This document shows positions 57,215 to 64,000 of a stretch of 64,000 nucleotides of DNA, in pieces (position 1 is the stretch's first letter; every line of letters starts with the position of its first letter). Made by a program: the position numbers and the translations under genes. Under the pieces are notes generated by a model. The model did no database searches and was not told the DNA's origin. It worked only from the letters and a program-made list of their open reading frames with translations. Where the stretch lies: the NCBI GenBank assembly GCA_031417555.1, contig JANOVV010000112.1:1-64000 (forward strand). The letters are read 5' to 3'. Source of the stretch: JADKIH01 sp031417555. Its GTDB lineage: Bacteria; Bacteroidota; Bacteroidia; AKYH767-A; 2013-40CM-41-45.

Positions 57215-58159
57215 TTAAGTAGTGAGCTGGCTTACGACTCGTTGGAGAATTTCAAAGGTATTCTCAGCCATGAGATTTTCTTTATCAAGGGTTGGGTTTA
57301 CTTCGGCTATTTCGAAACAGACGACGCGTTCATTTTGGATAAGTCGAACAAGAAGACTTCCGGCTTCTTTTTCGGTGATACCATTTCTTACGGGTGTTCC
57401 GGTTCCTTTACTGATGGATGAATCCATTGAATCTACATCGAAAGAAATATAGATATTGTGGCAACGGTTAAGATGAGCAAGGGCGTCGCGGGCAATCTTC
57501 TCCACTCCATTGCGCTTCACTTCATTGGTACTAAAAGTTTTCACCTTGTGTTTCTTTAACAGATAAGATTCTTCCGGTTCAACATCGCGGATGCCGATAT
57601 AAACGATATCGCTGTATTCTATTTTAGGCGAAATGTTTCCGATTTTTTTAATTCTTGACCAATATTCGAGTGTCTCTTTATCGGGTTTATTCATTTTGTT
57701 TTGGGAATTATCTTCGCCCAGAACAGCGGCCAAAGGCATACCATGCATATTCCCGGAAGGACTCGTCCATGGAGAGTGAAGATCAGCATGAGCATCGATC
57801 CAAATCACTCCGAGGCGTTGTTTTGGGTAAGCCATGCGAATACCCGAAATGGTTCCGGCAGAAGTACTATGGTCGCCGGCCAGAATAATCGGAAACTCAT
57901 TATTTTTAAGAGAAGTTTTTACCAGATTGGCGGTACGTTCGAGAATGGCGAGCAGTCCTTTTATCCTTTTGGCATAAAGACTTCCGGTTGATTCGAAGAG
58001 TAGCTGATTTTCTACCTGGACTTCAATTGACTCTATTTTCCGGAACAGATTACTTCCATAATCGAGGGCGGCAATCTTAATAGCATCGGGTCCCATGCTG
58101 GCGCCACGCGTGCCTGCACCTATTTCGGACTTCACTTCGATGAATCTGATTTTTTTCAT
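57215..58159 (-). CDS. rocF: Arginase
   Basis: Mn-dependent hydrolase that splits arginine to ornithine and urea. Metal ligands are seen in AGDHSTSAG (His97), IDAHADLHSP (residues 121-130) and SFDVDSMDSSISKGTGTP. The gene heads the operon with argS. Agmatinase, a close relative, is a possible alternative; the adjacent arginine decarboxylase makes either enzyme logical. I favour arginase from the IRMAYPKQRLGVIWIDAHADLHSP region and the 314-aa length. Confidence 0.82.
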   Translation of the reverse strand: MKKIRFIEVKSEIGAGTRGASMGPDAIKIAALDYGSNLFRKIESIEVQVENQLLFESTGSLYAKRIKGLLAILERTANLVKTSLKNNEFPIILAGDHSTSAGTISGIRMAYPKQRLGVIWIDAHADLHSPWTSPSGNMHGMPLAAVLGEDNSQNKMNKPDKETLEYWSRIKKIGNISPKIEYSDIVYIGIRDVEPEESYLLKKHKVKTFSTNEVKRNGVEKIARDALAHLNRCHNIYISFDVDSMDSSISKGTGTPVRNGITEKEAGSLLVRLIQNERVVCFEIAEVNPTLDKENLMAENTFEILQRVVSQLTT

Positions 58160-58220
58160 TCTTATTTTAAGTTTATTTCAAGATAAAAATATTTTTTACA
58201 ACGTAGTCAATAAAAGTAAG

Positions 58221-58265
58221 TTACTTACATTAGCAAAAAACTAACGATCCGTCTTACTTACATTA
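58221..58265. promoter_or_regulatory. Direct repeats between arginase and arginine decarboxylase genes
   Basis: TTACTTACATTA occurs exactly twice (58221-58232 and 58254-58265), starts 33 bases apart, about three helical turns. The first copy also forms a small inverted repeat with GTAAG just before it. The placement in the divergent control region of two arginine-consuming genes suggests a shared operator. Confidence 0.4.
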
Positions 58266-58299
58266 ACGGATTTTCAATTAACCATTTACCTCATCACAG

Positions 58300-59703
58300 A
58301 TGAAGAACACCTACCGCGATCTGATCGAACAGACGTTTTACTTTCCTCAGGAAGGATTTGAAGTAATCGATAATCAACTTCACTTTTATGGAATTGATCT
58401 TATGGATATTATAAAACAATACGGAACACCATTAAAGATTACTTACCTGCCTAAAATTGGATCGCAAATTAAGAAAGCAAAACGGATTTTCAATGTTGCT
58501 ATCGCTAAAGCCGATTATAAAGGAAGTTATACGTATTGTTATTGTACGAAAAGTTCTCATTTCAGTTATATTCTCCATGAGGCATTAAAACATGATATTC
58601 ATCTGGAAACATCATCTGCCTTTGACATACCTATTGTTCGTTCATTATTTGCCGAGAAAAAGATCAATAAGAGTGTTTATATAATATGCAATGGCTATAA
58701 ACGACCACAGTATATTGAAAACATTGTAGATCTTATTAATGATGGCTTTGAAAATGTTATACCGGTTCTCGACAGCATTAATGAGCTCCCACATTATGAA
58801 AAGAAAATTAAGGGAAGGAAAAAAGTAAAAGTTGGAATTCGTATAGCTGCGGAAGAAGAACCGAATTTTGAATTTTATACTTCCCGATTAGGTATCCGAT
58901 ACGATAAAATTAAGGACTATTACCTTAAACATTTAAAGAAAAGTACTCGTTTTCAGCTTAAAATGCTTCATTTTTTCATTAATACAGGCATTAAAGACAC
59001 AGCATATTACTGGAGTGAGCTCAATAAATGCGTTGAAGTTTACTGTGAGCTGAAAAAAGTTTGCCCTAGCTTGGATTCATTGGATATTGGAGGCGGATGG
59101 CCAATCAGAAAAACGCTCGGTTTTGAATATGATTATGAATACATGGCTGAACAAATTATCAAGCAGATAAAGACAGCATGCAGGGCTCAGGGAGTTGATG
59201 AACCCAATATCTTTACTGAATTCGGAAGCTTTACGGTAGCAGAAAGCGGTGCAACTTTGTTTTCGGTAGTTGAGACTAAACAACAAAATGATAATGAGTT
59301 ATGGTATATGATTGATAGTTCTTTTATCACTGCTTTGCCTGATACGTGGGGCATTAAACAAAAGTTTATACTCCTTGCCATCAATCACTGGGATAAGGAA
59401 AATACACGTATTAATATTGGCGGTTTGACTTGTGACAGCGATGATTATTACAATACTGAGTCTCATGTAAACCAGGTTTATCTTCCGGAAGAAAACAATT
59501 TGACAAAGGATCCATTATACATTGGCTTTTTTCATACGGGGGCTTATCAGGAAAGTATCGGAGGTTATGGAGGGATTCAACATTGTCTGGTACCGGCACC
59601 GAAGGTTGTAATTATAGATCGTGACGAAGAAGGAGAACTGACCACCAGGCTTTTTGCAAAAGAACAGAGTGCAAAGAGTATGTTAAAGATATTGGGCTAT
59701 TAA
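58300..59703 (+). CDS. Arginine decarboxylase (PLP, alanine-racemase fold)
   Basis: Fold-type III PLP enzyme that turns arginine into agmatine for polyamine synthesis. The pyridoxal lysine lies in YCYCTKSSHFSYIL (about residue 88). The barrel carries HLETSSAFDIPIV, the Gly-rich phosphate-binding SLDIGGGWP, and FTEFGSFTVAESGA. The C-terminal part has GGLTCDSDDYYN and FFHTGAYQESIGG, typical of the decarboxylase group. At 467 aa it is shorter than SpeA of E. coli and matches the short Bacteroidota form. Diaminopimelate decarboxylase is less likely. Confidence 0.82.
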   Translation: MKNTYRDLIEQTFYFPQEGFEVIDNQLHFYGIDLMDIIKQYGTPLKITYLPKIGSQIKKAKRIFNVAIAKADYKGSYTYCYCTKSSHFSYILHEALKHDIHLETSSAFDIPIVRSLFAEKKINKSVYIICNGYKRPQYIENIVDLINDGFENVIPVLDSINELPHYEKKIKGRKKVKVGIRIAAEEEPNFEFYTSRLGIRYDKIKDYYLKHLKKSTRFQLKMLHFFINTGIKDTAYYWSELNKCVEVYCELKKVCPSLDSLDIGGGWPIRKTLGFEYDYEYMAEQIIKQIKTACRAQGVDEPNIFTEFGSFTVAESGATLFSVVETKQQNDNELWYMIDSSFITALPDTWGIKQKFILLAINHWDKENTRINIGGLTCDSDDYYNTESHVNQVYLPEENNLTKDPLYIGFFHTGAYQESIGGYGGIQHCLVPAPKVVIIDRDEEGELTTRLFAKEQSAKSMLKILGY

Positions 59704-59770
59704 TAAAAGTTAGAAAATGAAAAATTAGTTGGTACTGCCAATCTAATAATAGGAAGCATACTTACATATT

Positions 59771-60826
59771 TTAAAGAAACTCCACCTCAGTTCCGCCATA
59801 TCCGAATTTTTCCTGCGGAGCTTCTGCAAAACGGATATTCGGGAAACGTTTTAACTCTTCTCGAATAGAGCTTCTTAACACACCATTTCCCACTCCGTGG
59901 ATGAATGTAATTTTATGAAATTTGTTTAGTAAGGCCTGATCCATTTCATAAAGGAAATAATTCAGCTGATAAGAAATTATTTGTGAATTATTCATAGACG
60001 AATGGTCTTTGACCAGTTCTTCTATGTGCAGATCAACAACTTTCTGACGGGTAAGCACTGTAAATTTTTCCTGTTTGCCTTTACCTTTGGAAGCAGCATT
60101 TCTTTTTTCTTCTTCGTCAGCATCTTTTTTAAATTTTTCAAGAAGCTTTGATACATCTATATTGTCAGGGGAAGAAAAAACGTATAGAGGCATTAACAAA
60201 ACTGTATCATCCTTTTGATAAAAAAGTTTTCTGAATTCAGTATTTAGGAAATCCGAAGAGCTGAATTGTAAACTTTTTACTGCCGGAGGCCGGGGTTTGT
60301 ATTCATTTTCACCAAAAAATAGAAACTGAAATTCAAAGCCTTCAAATCGGTGTAGTTCGTCTTGTGAAAATATACCAATGAACTCTTCAGTCCTTGGTTT
60401 GAGTTGTCCTTTACTTAATCCGGAACGAATATCTTCATGTCGTCTGGAAGTTGTGAAGCAAATTGAATAGGTTGTATTATTAATGATGTGTAATTCAATG
60501 TCAGTTGTGAGCGGACTTTTTTCATTCATTAAACGAACAGCGGCATAAATAGTATTATCGATTTCGAGTGATTGAATAAAATCATTAGAATTTTTTTGAA
60601 AAGAAATAATTTTACTTTCCTCTGACAATTCTATTTGACTATGTTGTTCTTCGAAGTGCCTTTCATCAAGAACAAGTTCAATCAAAACAAGATGTTTTTC
60701 ATCGCTGATATGTGTAAATCCATGAGAGTCTGTTACTTCCACTTTCTCATTGCTGAGAATGCGAGAAATTGTTCCTTCAATTGCTTCGTTTAAAAAACGA
60801 ACAGTATCACCGATCTTGAGTTTCAC
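59771..60826 (-). CDS. DUF2027 and Smr-domain protein
   Basis: 351-aa protein. An N-terminal small beta-domain (KIGDTVRFLNEAIEGTISRI) and DUF2027 region (about 70-200) are followed by a Lys/Glu-rich linker (EKFKKDADEEEKRNAASKGK) and a C-terminal Smr domain (about 265-351; VDLHIEELV, KITFIHGVGNGVLRSSIREEL). The Smr motifs DLH and HGxG suggest an RNA or DNA endonuclease or binder. MutS itself is not present. Frequent in Bacteroidota next to unrelated genes. Confidence 0.85.
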   Translation of the reverse strand: MKLKIGDTVRFLNEAIEGTISRILSNEKVEVTDSHGFTHISDEKHLVLIELVLDERHFEEQHSQIELSEESKIISFQKNSNDFIQSLEIDNTIYAAVRLMNEKSPLTTDIELHIINNTTYSICFTTSRRHEDIRSGLSKGQLKPRTEEFIGIFSQDELHRFEGFEFQFLFFGENEYKPRPPAVKSLQFSSSDFLNTEFRKLFYQKDDTVLLMPLYVFSSPDNIDVSKLLEKFKKDADEEEKRNAASKGKGKQEKFTVLTRQKVVDLHIEELVKDHSSMNNSQIISYQLNYFLYEMDQALLNKFHKITFIHGVGNGVLRSSIREELKRFPNIRFAEAPQEKFGYGGTEVEFL

Positions 60827-61022
60827 ATTCTGTGGTTAAAATGAAATGAAAAGTAAAATTAATAGTTTTTATTGTTAACAGTAACATACAATCAATTTTT
60901 TTGTGAAATTTGTAACAGATTAACGATCGTAAAAGTTTTAATAGAATTTTTTAAATTAAATAGCACCATCCTACATTTAAGTATTTCCTTTTAAACTTTT
61001 TTAATAAACTTTCAATCTTGTA

Positions 61023-61670
61023 ATGGATTTCATTCAACAGATTATTGATTTTATACTTCATATTGATAAACATCTTTTTGAGATAGTTCAACAATACGAT
61101 AAAGTTACATACTTAATTCTTGCCTTGATCATTTTTTGTGAAACAGGTTTAATTGTTACTCCATTTTTACCTGGAGATTCACTTTTATTTGCAGCCGGAG
61201 CTTTAGCCGGAGCGGGATTATTACACTTGGGCCTTTTAATGATAATTCTATTTTCAGCAGCTATAATTGGTGATAATTTAAATTTTGCAGTCGGAAATTT
61301 TATTGGCCATCGCCTGATAGAATCTAAGAAGAAGTGGATTAAAAGAGAATACCTGGATAGAACCCATAAATTTTATGAGAAACATGGAGGTAAAACGGTA
61401 ATCATAGCCCGATTTGTACCAATTGTAAGGACCTTTGCTCCGTTTGTTGCGGGTTTGGGAAGTATGGTCTACAAACGGTTTATACTTTTTTGCATTACCG
61501 GAAATTTATTATGGATTGGAATATTTACTCTGGCAGGATATGCATTTGGAAATAATCAATGGGTAAAAGAGCATTTCTCTTTAGTCACTTTGGGAATAAT
61601 TGGATTATCTGTCTTGCCAATAATTATAGGATTAATCAAATCAAGATTTAATAAAAATGAGCATTCTTAA
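61023..61670 (+). CDS. DedA family membrane protein
   Basis: 215-aa inner-membrane protein of the DedA/SNARE-associated family, which includes undecaprenyl-phosphate and phospholipid flippases. Marks are FCETGLIVTPFLPGDSLLFAAGAL, IGDNLNFAVGNFIGHRL, FYEKHGGKTVIIARFVPIVRTFAPFVAG and a C-terminal helical hairpin. The conserved Arg residues of IARFVPIVRTF are kept. It is followed by aroE (28 bases). Confidence 0.92.
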   Translation: MDFIQQIIDFILHIDKHLFEIVQQYDKVTYLILALIIFCETGLIVTPFLPGDSLLFAAGALAGAGLLHLGLLMIILFSAAIIGDNLNFAVGNFIGHRLIESKKKWIKREYLDRTHKFYEKHGGKTVIIARFVPIVRTFAPFVAGLGSMVYKRFILFCITGNLLWIGIFTLAGYAFGNNQWVKEHFSLVTLGIIGLSVLPIIIGLIKSRFNKNEHS

Positions 61671-61698
61671 TATAATTTAAACATTTAATAACAATACA

Positions 61699-62463
61699 AT
61701 GAAACGTTATGGTTTATTTGGTCATCCTTTGGAGCATTCTTATTCACGTAAGTTTTTTACGGAAAAATTTCAACGAGAAGAACGGGATGATTGTGAGTAC
61801 GAAAATTATGATACAGAAAATATCTATGATTTAAAAAAAATCATCCGCGAGGTACCTGAATTAATCGGATTAAATGTAACTAGTCCGTTTAAACAAGATA
61901 TTATTCCAATGTTGGATAATCTTGACGATATATCACAAAAAATCGGTGCGGTAAATACGATTCGAATTGTAAGAACAGATGATACTAAATTCGAACTTTT
62001 CGGTTATAATACTGATGCCTGGGGATTTGAACTAGCCATTCGTCCTATTTTACGACCGCATCATCGACGTGCTTTAATACTTGGAACAGGTGGCTCTGCA
62101 AAAGCAGTCAGTTATGTTTTTAGAAAACTTAACATTGAACATTTCTTTGTTACAAGAGAAGAATCAAGATTCCATTATTCCTATGCCGATTTGAATTCGA
62201 ATACAATGAGGGCGTTTCAGATTGTTGTAAATACAACTCCGTTGGGAATGTATCCTAACGTAAACGAATGTCCGAATATACCTTATGAATTTCTGACTCA
62301 TAAAAATCTTCTTTTTGATTTGGTTTATAATCCGGCTCAGACGAAGTTTTTAGAAAAAGGAAAAGAAGCCGGCGCTTTTATACATAACGGTTTCCGCATG
62401 CTCAGACTGCAAGCAGAAAAATCGTGGGAAATTTGGAATGAACCAATTTTTGCCCAGCAATAG
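61699..62463 (+). CDS. aroE: Shikimate dehydrogenase
   Basis: NADPH-dependent reductase of 3-dehydroshikimate in the aromatic amino-acid pathway. The substrate-binding domain has GLFGHPLEHSYSRKFF and NVTSPFKQ with catalytic Lys65, with the partner Asp in GYNTDAWGFE. The nucleotide-binding domain has LGTGGSAKAVSYVF and NTTPLGMYPN, and the C-terminal DLVYNPAQTKFLEKG and NGFRMLRLQAEKSWEIW close the fold. 254 aa, slightly short, which is normal for Bacteroidota. Confidence 0.94.
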   Translation: MKRYGLFGHPLEHSYSRKFFTEKFQREERDDCEYENYDTENIYDLKKIIREVPELIGLNVTSPFKQDIIPMLDNLDDISQKIGAVNTIRIVRTDDTKFELFGYNTDAWGFELAIRPILRPHHRRALILGTGGSAKAVSYVFRKLNIEHFFVTREESRFHYSYADLNSNTMRAFQIVVNTTPLGMYPNVNECPNIPYEFLTHKNLLFDLVYNPAQTKFLEKGKEAGAFIHNGFRMLRLQAEKSWEIWNEPIFAQQ

Positions 62464-62469
62464 TTATTG

Positions 62470-62578
62470 GTTATTAGTAATTTGTTAATGATTAATTATA
62501 TATTGGAATTGTCTTTTAAAATAGAATCTATTAGACTAATAACTATTTACAAATAACCATTAACTAATTTCTAATAAC
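62470..62578. repeat. Imperfect inverted repeat upstream of uvrB
   Basis: GTTATTAGTAATTTGTTAATG (62470-62490) and its partner at 62558-62578 match at 19 of 21 positions when one is reverse-complemented. Both are made of TTATT/TTAAT-rich units, as in dispersed low-complexity repeats of Bacteroidota. Confidence 0.7.
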
Positions 62579-62588
62579 TACCAACCAA

Positions 62589-64000
62589 TTGCCTTTCCAA
62601 ATTACATCAGACTTTCAGCCAACCGGAGATCAGCCGGAGGCTATAGAGCAACTGACTGCAGGAGTGCTTCGTGGCGATCATGCGCAAACATTGCTTGGTG
62701 TTACCGGCTCAGGAAAAACTTTTACGATTGCCAATGTAGTTGAGAGAATTCAACGACCGACACTTGTATTAAGTCATAATAAGACTCTTGCAGCTCAATT
62801 ATACGGTGAGTTCAAGCAATTTTTTCCGAAAAATGCTGTAGAATATTTTGTTTCATATTACGATTACTATCAGCCGGAAGCATTTATTCCAAAAACAAAT
62901 ACATATATAGAAAAAGATCTTTCTATAAACGATGAAATTGAGAAGCTTCGTTTAAGTACTACTACTTCCCTCCTTTCAGGCCGTTCCGATGTTTTAGTTG
63001 TTAGTTCAGTTTCGTGTATTTATGGCATTGGAAATCCTGCCGACTTTAAAGAGAATATTATTGTTGTTAAAGAAGGTGAACGAATGGGCAGGAATGCTTT
63101 TTTGCATAAGCTTGTAACTTCGCTTTATTCACGGACAGAAATCGAATTTAACAGAGGAAAGTTCCGTGTAAAAGGTGATACTGTTGATGTATTTATTGCT
63201 TATGGAGATACTGCTTACCGATTTAGTTTTTTTGGTGATACAATTGAGGAAATAACAACTATCGATCCTATATCAGGAAAAACAATTGAGAAAAATCCAG
63301 CAGTAACAATTTATCCTGCCAATATTTTTGTAACCAGCCCTGACCGTCAGCTTCAGGCTATCTGGAATATTCAGGAAGATATGGTTAAGCAAGTGGATTA
63401 CATGAAATCACTTGGCCAACACCTCGAAGCGAAGCGACTGGAAGACAGAGTTACGTATGATCTGGAAATGATTCGCGAACTTGGATATTGTTCGGGCATC
63501 GAAAATTATTCGAGATATTTCGATGGACGTGAAAAAGGCGCACGTCCCTTCTGTCTGTTAGATTTTTTCCCGGATAATTATCTCATGGTTATCGATGAAA
63601 GTCATGCTACTCTTCCACAGGTAAGGGCCATGTATGGTGGTGATCGATCAAGGAAGCAAAACCTGGTCGAATATGGTTTTCGATTACCTGCAGCCCTTGA
63701 TAATCGCCCTCTGAAATTTGAAGAATTTGAAAGCCTTGTTAAACAAGTAATTTATGTTAGCGCCACTCCTGCCGACTATGAATTGCAAAGAAGTGAAGGA
63801 ATTTTAGTCGAGCAAGTTATTCGTCCTACGGGATTGTTGGATCCTGCTATTGAAATTAGGCCGAGTAAAAATCAGGTTGATGATTTACTGGAAGAAATTG
63901 ATAAGACCGTAAAAGCGGGGAATCGTGTACTGGTTACCACGCTGACAAAAAGAATGTCGGAGGAGTTGACAAAGTATATGAGCCGATTAAATATTAATTG
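62589..64000 (+). CDS. uvrB: UvrABC system protein B (partial, runs off the right edge)
   Basis: Damage-verifying helicase of nucleotide excision repair. The frame starts with TTG at 62589 (protein begins PFQITSDFQPTGDQPEAIEQ) and stays open to the end of the window, 470 codons. Walker A is GVTGSGKT (37-44). The beta-hairpin region YYDYYQPEAFIPKTNTYIEK, the SSVSCIYGIGNPADF segment, Walker B MVIDESHATLPQV, and helicase motif VSATPADYEL are all present. About 200 C-terminal residues, including helicase motifs V and VI and the UVR tail, lie outside. No ATG precedes in frame. Confidence 0.95.
   Translation, partial: MPFQITSDFQPTGDQPEAIEQLTAGVLRGDHAQTLLGVTGSGKTFTIANVVERIQRPTLVLSHNKTLAAQLYGEFKQFFPKNAVEYFVSYYDYYQPEAFIPKTNTYIEKDLSINDEIEKLRLSTTTSLLSGRSDVLVVSSVSCIYGIGNPADFKENIIVVKEGERMGRNAFLHKLVTSLYSRTEIEFNRGKFRVKGDTVDVFIAYGDTAYRFSFFGDTIEEITTIDPISGKTIEKNPAVTIYPANIFVTSPDRQLQAIWNIQEDMVKQVDYMKSLGQHLEAKRLEDRVTYDLEMIRELGYCSGIENYSRYFDGREKGARPFCLLDFFPDNYLMVIDESHATLPQVRAMYGGDRSRKQNLVEYGFRLPAALDNRPLKFEEFESLVKQVIYVSATPADYELQRSEGILVEQVIRPTGLLDPAIEIRPSKNQVDDLLEEIDKTVKAGNRVLVTTLTKRMSEELTKYMSRLNIN

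Overview
The window reads as chromosomal DNA of a free-living member of the Bacteroidota, most like the Chitinophagia/Sphingobacteriia side of the phylum. The DNA is AT-rich. Three secreted proteins end in type IX secretion (T9SS) type A sorting domains. Housekeeping proteins (GyrA, ClpC, FtsK, RecN, RecR, GuaA, FabI, UvrB, AroE, ArgS) have Bacteroidota-like features, a bacillithiol gene (bshC) is present, and many genes are preceded by the Bacteroidota -7 promoter box TAnnTTTG, here often TAnnTT(T/C)G. No rRNA, tRNA, CRISPR array, IS transposase or integrase gene was recognised.

Layout. 1-3.5 kb: phosphate-uptake and signalling block on the minus strand (PstS, OprO/OprP-type porin, two response regulators). 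3.6-7 kb: MltG, phosphohexomutase and an AIM24-like protein. 7-18.9 kb: secreted and surface proteins (a predicted seven-bladed propeller/PKD/T9SS protein, a 1425-aa repeat protein, a T9SS phosphoesterase) with a DUF6580 membrane protein, a GNAT-fold protein and BshC between them. 19.2-25.7 kb: a tight four-gene operon (guaA, LysM/binding protein, hemF, membrane-TPR protein). 25.9-29.8 kb: accessory region. 29.8-39.2 kb: TPR protein, gyrA, clpC, fabI, recN. 39.5-47.6 kb: ftsK, lolA, T9SS protein, LysM/DPBB protein, sodium symporter, recR. 47.8-54.2 kb: large glycosyltransferase, 2-oxoacid dehydrogenase E2, TPR/PD40 protein, exonuclease, FAH-family enzyme. 54.3-60.8 kb: arginine block (arginase, argS, YiiX-like hydrolase and lipoprotein in one operon; arginine decarboxylase divergent) and a Smr/DUF2027 protein. 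61-64 kb: DedA, aroE and uvrB, which runs off the right edge.

The most unusual part is 27.0-29.6 kb. Two unrelated small membrane-protein genes (27688-28185 and 28682-29137) are each preceded by the same 97-bp leader. A roughly 325-bp hairpin-rich repeat follows each gene. The junction sequence TATTATGTTAAGTAC recurs at 27591, 28585 and 29549, giving two head-to-tail units of about 1 kb. The end of each leader forms a -7 promoter box (TAGGTTTG) four bases before the ATG. In the second leader this box overlaps a GTTAGGT core that resembles an integron attC R' site, and its flanks are complementary to the TTATAAC end of the preceding repeat. Upstream lies a chain of seven hairpins ending in a good intrinsic terminator (27103-27344), a candidate non-coding RNA, and a nested palindrome with a perfect 25-bp stem. 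I read this as a small cassette array, integron-like but with no integrase in view, in which the recombination junction may double as a portable promoter for nearly leaderless genes. That reading is inference; the repeats, palindromes and spacings are seen directly.

Functional themes elsewhere: envelope building and turnover (MltG, LysM proteins, glucosaminidase, LolA, DedA, PD40 protein), genome maintenance (GyrA, RecN, FtsK, RecR, UvrB, DnaQ-like exonuclease), and arginine use (charging by ArgS, breakdown by arginase, decarboxylation towards polyamines).
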